A stretch of 64,000 bases of DNA from Parapristionchus giblindavisi (GCA_943737045.1 CALSFV010000209.1:1302001-1366000), one strand, 5' to 3'; positions 22,933-35,257 are shown, counted from the stretch's first letter. The notes: a model not told the origin generated them from the letters alone. A program made the numbers and translations.

Positions 22933-24056
22933 GTAAAAATGCGGCAACTCTGGTATATCAAAAATTGAACTACAAACTTTCACACATACTTTCACTTCGG
23001 AATACTTGTAAGCCCCGTAGACTTGTAGTAAACTTCAAATTCAATTCAATTATGGTTCTATGGTTTATGGTTTTAATTATTCAATTATGGTTCAATTATG
23101 GTTCCTGCGCAAGCAGATTTGCAATGTATCATACATTTATTTCCCTTATTTTGGTTTGGTTCCGATTCCATTTAGACCCGTAGCAAAAGTTATGCTGACA
23201 ATGAAATCTACTCGGTGCACAGTCTTGCGCTTTCTCTCTCACTTCTCTCATTCCCGATTCTCTATCGATGAAATCTTTTATTTTCAAACACGTATGCATG
23301 TTAGAGATGTTCACAAAAGTTTTTATACTATTGCTGAATTTCGATCTTTAATCTTTGTATTTTGATCTTTGATCGCTGAAACCGAGTAGACCTCAGCATT
23401 GTTAATCGCGCGATTCTGACTCCGCCCATTTAACTTCGCGGGCTTGGACACCGTTTGTAGACATAACCCCAAAAATATTTATTCAAATTGGAAAGCAGAG
23501 AGTGAGTGACGCCCATCCACCTTCAGACGTCCGTCGTGTGCATTCACCATCTTTCCCGAAGATGACATCCTTCCTCCAGACGATCTCAAAGCTGATGCGG
23601 CTATTCGATAATTCCAAGGGTAGTATTCTAATTGCAAGCTACGGTACCAGTGAGTAGTAGTCGAGTGTAGTAGTAGTTTTCACTCCAGTGGCGCCAAAGT
23701 CCACGTCGCATCGATGCCACCCTCAAGAACCCGTTGGAGTAGCTCATCAATGCCTCAAGAACCCGTTGGAGTAGCTCATCAACGATGATGATGACGATGA
23801 AACAAAGGGTCGACCTGTAAAAGAAGAGAGTAGCATATAATCATATAATAGATTTGAATGGTTGACAACGATATCATATTTCCGAAATCTAAAGTGGACA
23901 ACTTCACACTTTAGACATCTTTTGTATTTATGAATACGTTGGCCGGAGAGAAATGTACCTTTCAGAGTAGATCATTTCCATTAGGGAATGACGTCCGCTT
24001 CTTTTCCATTGAGAATCGAGGAACCGGTACGGACAGGCGGGTAGAGAGTAGAGGTC

Positions 24057-24189
24057 GTATCCATTAACATTGGCAAACCGCTTGCCGGCAAACGTGACGT
24101 CACGAGCGGGAGGATCTCTGGCGAACATCTCCGCCTATGGTTGTGACGTCACGTTTGCCCTCAAACGGTTTGCCAACGTTCATGGATAC
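24057..24189. mobile_element. Palindromic TGACGTCA MITE (unit 3)
   Basis: Copy of 2300-2432. Confidence 0.75.
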
Positions 24190-25038
24190 TTATTTACTTG
24201 TTATGCATATTATGATGGAATAAAGAATAAGAATAAGAATAAGAATAAGATATTTTGCATAAAGCAAATATACGATAATCGGCGCTGCAAATCTCTTGGT
24301 GTTCTTGATGAATCGATGAAACTTCATAGCTGAGAGAGCACTGATTCATTCCGTTCCATTCAGCCGTTCTCACCTACTCTCGCACAGACTACACTGGATG
24401 GCCAATGGCACTGGGAGTGAGCATGGCTGTGGCAATCGACCAAAAATGGTTGCAGGATCTGAAAACACTTTGCATTTATATAGGAAAGAAGGACGAAGAA
24501 CGATAGAGAAAAGATGAAAGATCAGAGAGCAACTTAGAAATGAGACAAACCGGGAGATGAGGGAAAAAAGGCTGCTAATTGCTTATTAGTTTCAGAGTAG
24601 TATGAAATAAGGTAAAGTGCAAATTAAAGGAATTATGTTAAGAAAATGAAGGGCCACAGTAAGAAAGATATCTACGGTAGAGGATAAGAGTGCTAATACA
24701 TTACTCATGCAAAAAATACACTAATCTATCCACGACACCACACCCAGCCGCAAATGGAGTAAACCCGGTGAGATTTATCAATTGCTCACAACCGGGAGTA
24801 CCCCACCAACGGTCGAAGCGGGTTACGGTACCGTAAGAGAGTTGGGGATGGAGCGAGATGGATACGGTAAGTCGCTCAATAAGAAGTACTAGGAGGAACT
24901 AATTGAGCGATCTACAATATTCCTATTATCGACTAACCGAGTGCGCGTGCATTTAGAATGCAATAGGTGAGACTCTAAGAATCTACCAAAATTACCTATC
25001 CATGATATTATAAACTTCCGTACACTATCGCTTGACAG

Positions 25039-26186
25039 AGAGGATGGAACTACGATATGTCAACGGATACGGTAAGCCAGCGGATGAAACTACGGTAGGT
25101 CAACGGATACGGAAAGCCAGCGGATGAAACTACGGTAAGTCAACGGATACGGTAAGCCAGCGGATGAAACTGCTGTAAGTCAACGGATACGGTAAGCCAG
25201 CGGATGAAACTACGGTAGGTCAACGGATACGGTAAGCCAGCGGATGAAACTACGGTAAGTCAACGGATACGGTAAGCCAGCGGATGAAACTGCTGTAAGT
25301 CAACGGATACGGTAAGCCAGCGGATGAAACTACGGTAGTTCAACGGATACGGTAAGCCAGCGGATGAAACTACGGTAAGTCAACGGATACGGTAAGCCAG
25401 CGGATGAAACTACGGTAGGTCAACGGATTCGGTAAGCCAGCGGATGAAACTACGGTAGGTCAACGAATACGGTAAGCCAGCGTATGAAACTACGGTAGGT
25501 CAACGGATACGGTAAGCCAACAGAAGAGACTACGGTAGGTCAACGGATACGGTAAGCCAACAGAAAAAACTACGGTAGGTCAACGGATACGGTAAGCCAG
25601 CGGATGAAACTACGGTAGGTCAACGGATACGGTAAGCCAGCGGATGAAACTACGGTTGATCAACGGATACGGTATTCAACGGATGAAACTACGGTAGGTC
25701 AACGGATACGGTAATCAACGGATGAAACAACGGTAGGTTAACGGATACGGTAAGCCAGCGGATGAAACTACGGTAGGTCAACGGATACGGTAAGCCAGCG
25801 GATGAAACTACGGTAGGTCAACGGATACGGAAAGCCAGCGGATGAAACTACGGTAAGTCAACGGATACGGTAAGCCAACAGAAGAGACTACGGTAGGTCA
25901 ACGGATACGGTAAGCCAACAGAAAAAACTACGGTAGGTCAACGGATACGGTAAGCCAGCGGATGAAACTACGGTAGGTCAACGGATACGGTAAGCCAGCG
26001 GATGAAACTACGGTTGATCAACGGATACGGTAGTCAGCGGATGAAACTACGGTTGATCAACGGATACGGTAGTCAGCGGATGAAACTACGGTAAGTCATC
26101 GGATACGGTAATCAGCAGATGAAACTACGGTAGGTCAACGGATACGGTAATCAACGGATGAAACTATGGTAGGTCAACGGATGCGG
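25039..26186. repeat. 40-bp minisatellite (unit 3)
   Basis: Same monomer order as unit 2. Confidence 0.95.
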
Positions 26187-27842
26187 CAAGTTATGAGAGA
26201 AAACACAGTAGCAGAAAAACAACCGATACGACAATCGAGGGAAGGGGCATGATACCTCACTGAACATGCAGACGGATCCGTGTGTAGATGAACGAAGAAC
26301 CCTCCTGGTGATGAGCGTAGAGTTAGCTCTGGTAGTTGAGAAAGAGACGGTCATCGGAGTTGTAGTTGGGCCGAGGAGAGATTAAGACGAGCCGAGGGGA
26401 CGAGACGATAAATGAAAATGACCGTGATTCTGCTGTCTTATATACGGATCCGCTCACGCGCTCGATCTTGACGTTCTAGAAGGGGTGATCTACCCTGTTG
26501 TCATCGAACTGAGTGCACATGGAGATATCGAACAAAGTGGAGTCTAGTCAAGCGATCTACTGTCTGATATCGAATATTGATTAACTGATTATACCATGCA
26601 TTCCTTCCCTGGATATTGCGTGATGGTTCTTTGATCATATCAGAGAGAGCGTGTAAATGTGAGAGAGTACAGATAGAGTGAGAGAGTAGAGGTCAGTGAG
26701 AGAGTGCAGAGAAAGGAAACACATGCCCTCTATCTGCCATCAATAGTGTTGACTCATAGGTGATTCTCTAACATATGGATCGCTTTGCCGCCGTTTTCGG
26801 CTATGTCTATTCTCTCTTTCTCTCCATTTTCTTCATTCCGTACCCAATGTCGTTCATTCATTTATTTCGTTTTCATCATTTTTGCATATAATTTAGCTGT
26901 TGTCTTGTCTAGCATTTAATGAGTCCCAATTTGCATATGGTTATCGGTAACACATTCATTTGATTTGCAGTCTTCTTTCGTTGTGTAGCTCCTTATATGC
27001 CTTCTCGTTCGTTTCCTTTTCGAAATTGATCTTTGATCTTTGCATGCCCGTCCCTCTCCCACTTGCGACTTGATCATCGTGTTTTCCTACAAGAGAGCAG
27101 ACAGAGAGACAGTGTGTTGGAAAGCGAGAGAGTGCAGAGAAATAAAACATTCACCCGTAAATAATATACCATCGTTGATTCATTTGCGTATCCATCCGTT
27201 TTGAACTACTTTCGCTATTCCTTTCACCATTTTTTTTTAAAATTCGTGATTATTATCGTTCAGGATCTTGCAATCCCTTATCCTTTTCCTCTTCCTTCAC
27301 TATCCCTCCACCTCTACTTCTCTCTCTCTCTCCCCTCTGGCCATGGTCCAGCCAGGTTCTCTCTCTACCCTCTCTTTCTCTTCTTTCTTTCATCATGAAG
27401 GATATACCATCTTTGACCTCTCATACTGTTATTTGCATATATTACCACTATCTTTGTGTAGTTATGAATCTATTGTGTTTCAATTTCCGTATTACTATCT
27501 TAAAGAACATAATCTCATTCTTATTCCATTCGTTTGCAGTCTTCGATCGTTTTGTCCCTCCACTCTCGGTGATTTTCCATCCGCTTTCTTTTTCTTATTT
27601 CTTTCTTATCGTTTCTCTTGCTCTCAACCTCTCTCGTGATTATCGATTTGATATTTGATGTTCTTATTATTCATATTTTGCTCATACTTTACTCCTCTCG
27701 ATTCCCGTTCGTAGTCCTCTGCTAATATTCCAAATTTAAAGTTATCCGCTATGTAAACTTGTTCGGTTTCCATAACTTTTCTGTTCGATGAGAAAGTTAT
27801 CACATTGATCTTTTAATTTGTCAAATGTCAAATTCATTTCAG

Positions 27843-28004
27843 ATCACGAAGCCAAGTCCAAGTTCGTCAGGGATCCAATCGATGAATACTGACGACTCCA
27901 TTCACGGACGGGTTGACCATAGACTTCGACTGCTGGCGTGACGTTTGTCAAGATCACTGACATCGGAGACAACGTCGGAAGGTCGATTGCGACGGATCTT
28001 GGAG
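27843..28004 (+). pseudogene. Decayed P-loop-like exon (unit 3)
   Basis: Reads VKITDIGDNVGRSIATDLG without the TGA seen in units 1 and 2. The motif is one residue short and has R for the catalytic K, so it could not bind nucleotide in the usual way. Confidence 0.35.
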
Positions 28005-28760
28005 GTACGAGTCTACCTTGGTTAATCTTATGCGCTCTTCAAAAATCATGAAAGAAAAAGAAAAGCAGAGGACACTCTCCTCGTTTTTCATACACTCTTG
28101 CCACTTTTCCCTTTTCTTTTCGTGAATTTTGAAACCATATCATTCCGGCGCTTCTTCCGATAACGACATCGCTCAACTATTAATTTGCTCATAGTCATCA
28201 TTTAATTACATGTTTTCCATATCAGTAGTAAAACAGGCTATTTCAAGCCAAAAATATGATATTCAGTGAGCGATGTCTTTAGCAGAAGAAGTGCAATCTT
28301 GTTCAATGTGTTCAGCAGTTGCGAAAAGAACAAAATCGAGCGCACATCTTTTGTCCTGTAAACACTGATCTTCACGAGGTTTAAAAAAAAACAAATTGGG
28401 TTATGATAGGGAAACATCGTTGAATTTTCAATTTGCTAATTTGTCGTTCTTCATGTCCGTTGGTCGGTTCTTCGATTCGTCGTCGTCGCTGATGAAGATC
28501 GTCAGTTCATCGCTCACGAAATGATCGAGTGAAGATGTGAGCGGATGCAGAGGCCTCCTCGATGACCGTCCGGACTGCTGCCGAGTCCCCTGCAGAAAAC
28601 TCCCTTTTCAGAAATGATAAAGATGTTTGGGGTGTTAATACTTGCTATCGGTGTCCAAGCCCGCGCGGTTAAATGGGCGGAGTCGGAATCGTTATATAAA
28701 GGGGTATATAAGTACGGGAGTGTCTGAGTATATGTAGATCGTTTGACATACATTCTAATA

Positions 28761-28960
28761 GGGACCCATGGTCTAGTGGATAAGAGGTCGGACAATCAAA
28801 TCGGCCGGTTGGTCGGCAAGAAAGTTCGATTCCCCGAAGAGGATTAGCAAAAGATCAGCGCTGACAACCTATCCTAACTGTTTTTGCTATTTTTTCCTTG
28901 ACGTATTTCCGCTCCCCCTACGCTAACGTCTAGCGTGCGGCAGAGGTCCCATAGAATGAT
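28761..28960 (+). mobile_element. tRNA-related SINE-like element (unit 3)
   Basis: Older copy whose head (28761-28843) reads TGGTCTAGTGGATAAGAG, closer to a tRNA D-arm than the unit 1 version. Confidence 0.5.
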
Positions 28961-28967
28961 CGTGAAA

Positions 28968-29166
28968 AAAAAAATTGAAAAAAAAAAAAATTGTGGTTTA
29001 ATTACCCAAGTTTGAGGTATTATTCCAACTGATGATGGTGATTATCACCGAAACGTCTTGAAATAAATCTAACATCTATCTTGTCCTCCTCTATTTGGCT
29101 TCACATAGACAATATCAATATTCATTCATAATGACAAGAATAACAAAGCTCTATTTATTCTATAAC
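28968..29166 (+). other. Insert carrying an exact SL1 leader and hammerhead-like core
   Basis: Only in unit 3: about 200 bp replaces the sequence found at 7131-7440 of unit 1. After two A-runs it contains, at 28995-29016, the complete 22-nt nematode SL1 spliced leader (begins GGTTTAATTACC, ends AAGTTTGAG), followed by GTATTATTCC. At 29029-29053 comes CTGATGA, a hairpin GGTGA-TTA-TCACC, then GAAA. This resembles the hammerhead core of Penelope-like retroelements, with one extra T before the hairpin. No Sm site is visible downstream, so a working SL RNA gene is unlikely. A reverse-transcribed, SL1-spliced retroelement RNA is a possible source (inference). Confidence 0.6.
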
Positions 29167-29287
29167 TTGAAGTAGACCTACAATTCTAGTTCAAGTGAAA
29201 ATGATAAGAACACTTTGTGTTCGAAATTAAAAAGAAAAATTTTTTTTAAATCGAAATTGCAGAGATTGACCTAGATATCAGTGTTAA

Positions 29288-29400
29288 AGGCACACAACGA
29301 CTTAATTTATAACTCTCCGCTCTGATAATGTCCTCTCGCTGTCTTTGTGCACGCGAGTGCATTGTCAGAGCGGAGAGCAAAATTAGCTCTGGGTGTGACT
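29288..29400. mobile_element. TTAA foldback MITE upstream of B3
   Basis: TTAA at 29284-29287 and 29401-29404; the same 113-bp length as the other copies despite substitutions. Confidence 0.75.
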
Positions 29401-29612
29401 TTAAGCTGAATTCGAAATTTAACGATAAATTAGTTTGACCCGTTTTATATCATGTCACTACAAATCCGGTGACCCACCGCTTAGTTGATCTCGATAAAGT
29501 GCTTAAATGTAAAAAAATAACACCGTAATGTTCTATTTCCATTGGAATCCAGCTGTCGTACACATTCCCTTCTAAAAGGGAGCGAGATCGAAAAGTTCGC
29601 TCGCTTTCCCCT

Positions 29613-29620
29613 TATAGAAG
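29613..29620 (+). promoter_or_regulatory. Mutated TATA box of B3
   Basis: TATAGAAG where units 1, 2 and 4 have TATAAAAG. The adjacent hairpin is also broken (TCGCTCGCTTT instead of TCGCTCCCTTTT). This suggests relaxed constraint on B3. Confidence 0.4.
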
Positions 29621-29971
29621 ATGAGAATCGGGTGGAAGTTCAATCCATTTTAGGGGTATGGGCTAGTGTCACAAAGAGAGCAACTTTTTCAGTGAGAGTG
29701 AACTTTTGCAAATTCTGAAGTTCGGCAGGTTGCATTGGTTGGTTCGATCTTTTGGTATTCTACTTTTTCACGGAGGATCCAATATCGCAGACTTAGTCTA
29801 AAAAGCTACATTTATCTTGATTATGACTTCTCAGTTAGGCTTGCCCTTCAAATTACTGGCTTAAATTTAGATATTTTAGCTTCCTACACAATTGACATAA
29901 CTTTCCTTTAAAAGACTCCAGACTTCACCATATCTTTCTATAACTCACCATTTCTTCGTTGCATCAGAACG

Positions 29972-32572
29972 ATGCACATACGCATAGTCTTGTTCATCAT
30001 AAGTCTGGCCCTATCAATCCCTATGTATATTTTGTACATAATTCAACTGGTCATGATTTCGATTAAACCGTCATTTTCAACCGCGTTCTACACTATCTAT
30101 TTCTTCGGTGGAATCCTGGTGAGTACTGCATCGTTTCTATATTGCTGTCGCACCTGTTACGGGTGTATCAAATAAATAAATAACGTTACATTTCCGATTC
30201 AGTGGAAACATTAAATTAATTAAATTAATAATATTAAAAGATGTGCAGGTATAAGTTTGCATGAACATAAAATTGCTTACAATTAGTTAATCTTGATAAA
30301 ATGTATTACTGTTACTGTTACTACAGAAGTGAAGACTACACAATAATTTCTACTTCGTTTCGTTCCCTTTATTTTGTGCCCATTTTGTTTCTTTACCTGT
30401 CTTCACTTTTGTATTGCTTTCCAAAAAATATTTAAAATATTAAAACTTATATTGTCTGTTTGTCCGTTAAAATTTACTTGCATAATTGCATTGCTACTGC
30501 TGCTAAACAGAGGAAGAACTATCGATTAACTCCCCACTCTTTCCTCCTTTCCTTCCTCGCTCTCTCTGATCTACCTACTCTCTTTAAACATAGAAATTCA
30601 TTGTGGCAGTGGTTGGCTACTCTCGTACCAAATAAACAAGTGTATTTTATACGGTCAATATTAGGACCTCATTTTTTACACCCTCAACGTCTTCTTCTAT
30701 CAACTGCCACAACAGCCGGGAATTACTTAATTCTCTGAACGATTCATCCTTTCGAGCAACAATACAGCCTTCAGACCCGAGTATGCGTGGATGATATCGA
30801 TCGCCAATACGTAAAACAATTTCCACTATACAGTCCCGTTCGGCGATTTACTGATGTCGTTGCAGTTCAATGTTTCTATTTCCTGGGACCCAGGATGCCA
30901 TAAACGTGCTCATTTCGATAAATCGATTGACTGCGCTAATGTATCCAATTCCCTATCGAAAGGTTCGATACAAAATTCCTCCGTTTAGACACGCGTGCAT
31001 TTTTAGCTCTTCACCAAGCGAAAAACTTACTTATTCTTATTTTTGACCTTTCTTTTTGGATGCATTTCGAGTTTTCCAAGTTTCGGAGCTCAAGGATCTC
31101 TGTATAACCTTGGAGGCAGTGGGGATGCAGCCGTAAGTGTATTTCTAACAGAGCCATTTTTAATAGAATTAATGTCGTTGTTATTATTCTTATTATTTTA
31201 CAATAAAATTTAAGGTTTATATGATGAGCGGCAACAAGATCAGCATTTTCTCACAGGTATTCAGTGTATTCGTTCAACATTATCTCATGTACCTCTACTG
31301 TATACCCCCCTCGGGTAAAATCTTAGAGATTCATCATACCAACCGAATTACATATCTGATATTGATATTGATTCCCATTATGTTTAAAGCTCACTATGAG
31401 CATTGAAAGTAGACATTGCATGCTTGGCTCTCTCATTTTCTCATTGTCTCTCACGCTAATGTCCCTACAGTATAAACAATATTCGCCATGTTAATCGTTG
31501 CGGGAGTCGATCATGCAAACTCAAGGGTTTCCTTCTTTAACGTAAGATTCCTTATGGAGATTGCAGGTACATCAAAACATCGTGACTGCCATTTATGCTT
31601 TTACTATGGACGGACTTGCTTTTGCTATCTACTGTCGCATTGCGGTTCATTTAATGGTAGTTAAAGTGAGTGAGGGTACTGTAACGGGTTATAATTAAAG
31701 ATTGTTCAAGGAGCTTGTGAGATACATTACTTTACTTGTATTGCGGCATCATCTTGAGTCGAGTTATAACAAATTGTTTTGTCGCTTTTGACCATTACAA
31801 TTTTCGCCTTTGCCGTCTCCGATTTTGCAGGGTAATATTATAGTAAGTAGCGCGCAGAAAAAGAAAACTTACTTTTTTGCTATATACTCATGAAATAGCA
31901 AAACTGCAACGAAAAAGTAAGTAAACAATAAGTTACCATTTGCGCGCTTCTTACTATAATATTTCCCTGCAAAACCGGTGGTTGAGCCGTTGTACATCGA
32001 GTACTGAAAGAGCTTTGTGATGATGTTTTAACCTTTTGAAGAACATAATCTTCTTATTTTTAGTTGGAACGCGGCGTGGATGTTCGTCTGGCGTTACTAG
32101 GATTTTTCATTCTTCTAACAAATATTCCAGCGATTGCCTATCAGGTATTTGGTGAAATATCTTTTGAATTATTTGGAATAGTGAAGATGGAAGAAAAGCA
32201 ATTACTTTTTCACCCCAAACACTTTTTCGTTGGTCGATTAGAAAATACTGGGTGGGGATTATAATTTGCAGACGTTTTTTCTAATAAAACAAATTTAATC
32301 AGTTATATTGGTTCTTCGACTACGATTACGATAGAGGTTTAATTGTCTATCAATCACTTCCGTGGGTTGTTATATGCAAAACACTCACACCGCCTGCGCT
32401 CATGATGCTAACTAACAGAATTATGAGAATGGAAATCTTGTAGGTGTTAAAAAAATTATTGAAAGTAAGTATGATGTTCAGAAAGCTGCTCCCTGAAGCT
32501 CGGAGATCCAAGTTCAGCGATTCAGAACCTACTACATCGATAATATACATCGCTTCTAATACTACTCCATAG
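29972..32572 (+). pseudogene. Chemoreceptor B3, nine exons with a nonsense codon
   Basis: Full-length exon set: 1 29972-30118; 2 30665-30810; 3 30866-30962; 4 31007-31132; 5 31215-31256; 6 31567-31665; 7 32064-32144; 8 32303-32439; 9 32482-32572. All splice sites follow GT-AG and phases agree. Exon 8 encodes TM7 (LPWVVICKTLTPPALMMLTN); exon 9 ends the protein with IASNTTP and TAG. Exon 2 contains a TAA at 30728-30730, where B4 has ACG GAA and B3 has ACT TAA, cutting the product after about 70 residues. With the damaged TATA box this is best called a pseudogene. A read error at the two changed bases is the alternative. Confidence 0.85.
31817..31980. mobile_element. Palindromic MITE in intron 6 of B3
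   Basis: Diverged copy of the element at 10051-10215, so its insertion preceded the duplication of the B genes in units 1-4. Confidence 0.75.
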
Positions 32573-32888
32573 ATAATTCCCAGTAAATTTCCATCCAGAC
32601 TATTTATCATGATGACGAGTAAATGAAAAACACTGCGTACATTAAAATACATTAGTAAAAGGGAATATCTTGCAATTTCTTATTTCTTCCACATAAAATA
32701 ATGTTCTAATGATTGAAAGATTGAGAGAAAAGAGATAGTCAGACAACGAGAGTTCTCTTATAACTATGAGTAATATATAATAATAATAATAAACATATAA
32801 ACAAAGAACATCCAGACTATGCAAAGAAGACGCTACAGATAGAATTCCCCCCTAAGCACTACACCCCCTCTGTACCCTCCCTCTCTCA

Positions 32889-33150
32889 GCTTCGATGGCG
32901 TAGCGGTAAGTCTCTAGACCTCTCACCCGAGTAGGAATAGAGTTCGCAGGTTCGAACCCATCGGAGTAGTGGGCGCTAGTCACCTGCATTCCAACGATCC
33001 CGTCGTATGGGTGAATCCAAATCCAATTCCAAAGTCCAAGTACTCCAAAGTTCCAAGTATTCCAAAGTGCATATCCAATATCAATATGTTGTATACACTG
33101 CAGTATGGCACAAACGAATGGTGCTTGAAACTTTTTGTTTGTTTGGTATC
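32889..33150 (+). mobile_element. tRNA-derived SINE (unit 3)
   Basis: Head 32889-32968 with one change in the acceptor-like end (GCTTCGATGG). It lies about 320 bp past the B3 stop codon. Confidence 0.65.
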
Positions 33151-33729
33151 CGCCCCCTCCTTCATGTCTATTCTGTCGGTCCTTATAGATTCACTTATTT
33201 TCGAATTTATAAAATAAATAATGAGTATGATGAGAAATAACAACCAATTGATCAATGAAATGGTCTTAAAGGCACGCGACAAGCTAATTTGAAGTAAAAG
33301 ATATGATAGAAATTGAATCAATGAAAGCATATCATTCAGTAATAATTTACAAATCTTTACTAGAACAACCTTCGGTAATAGAAAAAAAACTTTTGGGAAC
33401 TGGCTTTAGAAGTTACTCAACAGAAATTGTAGTACATATATATAGTGCAATAGGTCAATCAATCATTTGACTACTTACTATGCTAAATATTACGTAGGAT
33501 GTCGCATCACAGACTAAAAAAAGCTAAACTTATCTTGATTATGAGTTCTCAGTGAAGTTCGTCCTTCAAATTACTGGCTTGAACGGACGTTTTACCTTCA
33601 AATGCAGATGATATCGAATGTTCAACTATCCTTTAAAAAGAGTATAGTCAATACATCTGTCTACATTCAAGAACAATTTCACCACATTTGTCTATAACTC
33701 ACCATTTCTTCGTTGATGCATATAGAACG

Positions 33730-34154
33730 ATGCATATACGCATAGTCTTGTTCATCATAAGTCTGACCCTTTCAATCCCTATGTATATTTTGTACATAAT
33801 TCAACTGGTCATGATTTCGATTAAACCTGCCTTTTCATCTGCATTCTACACTATCTATTTCTTCGGAGGAATCCTGGTTAGTTATGTTAGGAAGCACAAT
33901 TCGATTTCTTTCACTTTATTTTGAGCAATAACTTTTGAGCAAGTTTTGTTTCTTTACATGTCTTCACTTTTGCATTGCTACTAAAAAAATTAATTGAAAT
34001 ATAAACGCTTATCATAGGACCTAACGTTTTACACCTTCAACATCTTCTTCTATCAACTACCACAACAGCCGGGAATTATGGAATTTTATGAACGATTCAT
34101 TAATACGAGAAACAATACAGCCTTCAGGCAGGAGTATAAGTGGATTGCCAATAC
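33730..34154 (+). pseudogene. Receptor fragment A4 (exons 1-2, no stop)
   Basis: Exon 1 33730-33876 and exon 2 34018-34154 both read open, unlike A1-A3, although exon 2 has lost nine bases (KWIANT in place of KWMISIANT). The donor AATAC|GTAAAA is present. Exons 3-9 are still absent, so it is a fragment. It is the least damaged copy of the A 5' end and shows that the 3' loss came before the stops found in the other units. Confidence 0.8.
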
Positions 34155-35067
34155 GTAAAAAATGCGCTAACTCTGGTATTTCAAAAATTGAACTACAAAC
34201 TTTCACACACACTTTCACTTTGGAATTCACATTCACTTACACTTTCACTTTAGGAATACTCGTAAGCCTACTTCATGTGAAACGCAAGTCTACTTAAAGT
34301 ATGAAATAAGTCTACTTAAAGTAAAAAAGTGACATCTCAAACTTGAAGTAGACTTGTAGTAAACTTCAAATTCAATTCAATTATGGTTCTATGGTTTATG
34401 GTTTTAATTATTCAATTATGGTTCAATTATGGTTCCTGCGCAAGCAGATTTGCAATGTATCATACATTTATTTCCCTTATTTTGGTTTGGTTCCGATTCC
34501 TTTTAGACCCGTAGCAAAAGTTATGCTGACAATGAAATCTACTCGGTGCACAGTCTTGCGCTTTCTCTCTCACTTCTCTCATTCCCGATTCACTATCGAT
34601 GAAATCTTTTATTTTCAAACACGTACATATGCATGTTAGAGATGTTCACAAAAGTTTTTATACTATTGCTGAATTTCGATCTTTAATCTTTGTATTTTGA
34701 TCTTTGATCGCTGAAACCGAGTAGACCTCAGCATTGTTAATCGCGCGATTCTGACTCCGCCCATTTAACTTCGCGGGCTTGGACACCGTTTGTAGACATA
34801 ACCCCAAAAATATTTATTCAAATTGGAAAGCAGAGAGTGAGTGACGCCCATCCACCTTCAGACGTCCGTCGAGTGCATTCACCATCTCTCCCGAAGATGA
34901 CAGCCTTCCTCCAGACGATCTCAAAGCTGATTCGCCACTATAATGAACAGCTATTCGATAATTCCAAGGGTAGTATTCTAATTGCAAGCTACGGTACCGA
35001 GTAGTAGTCGAGTGTAGTAGTAGTTGTCACTCCAGAGGCGCAAAAGTCGACGTCGCATCGATGCCAC

Positions 35068-35257
35068 CCTCAAGAACCCGTTGGAGTAGCTCATCAATGC
35101 CTCAAGAACCCGTTGGAGTAGCTCATCAATGCCTCAAGAACCCGTTGGAGTAGCTCATCAATGCCTCAAGAACCCGTTGGAGTAGCTCATCAATGCCTCA
35201 AGAACCCGTTGGAGTAGCTCATCAATGCCTCAAGAACCCGTTGGAGTAGCTCATCAA
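35068..35257. repeat. 32-bp tandem repeat, six copies
   Basis: Monomer CCTCAAGAACCCGTTGGAGT plus AGCTCATCAATG. Units 1-3 have only two copies (1964-2029, 12807-12872, 23721-23786). The six copies in unit 4 appear almost identical to one another. Confidence 0.95.

Larger units (their letters stand above)
23410..28691. mobile_element. ~5.3-kb inverted-repeat block (unit 3)
   Basis: Arms at 23410-23489 and 28612-28691. The change from young to old sequence at about 27580 falls inside this block. Confidence 0.55.
21836..33178. repeat. Segmental tandem unit 3 (composite)
   Basis: The first ~5.7 kb (to about 27570) is near-identical to unit 2. From about 27580 (CTTTCTTTTTCTTATTTC in place of CTTTCAGCTATATC) substitutions and indels become frequent and the rest is a distinctly older copy, closer in gene structure to unit 4. 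The unit looks like a recombinant of a young and an old repeat. Confidence 0.9.

Noticed and set aside
28995..29060. Active SL1 RNA gene
   Set aside because: The leader is exact, but no Sm-binding site or SL RNA stem-loops could be found downstream.
31221..31406. Extended frame running past exon 5 into intron 5 of B3 (also 43270-43455)
   Set aside because: A good donor CAG|GTATTC and a downstream acceptor with TM5 are conserved in all copies, while the extension is not preserved in B5.
32350..32652. Hydrophobic 100-codon minus-strand frame (also 44415-44717 and 57210-57572)
   Set aside because: It lies exactly opposite exons 8-9 of the receptor. The + strand reading has splice sites, conserved TM7 sequence and a common stop, so the minus frame is a shadow.
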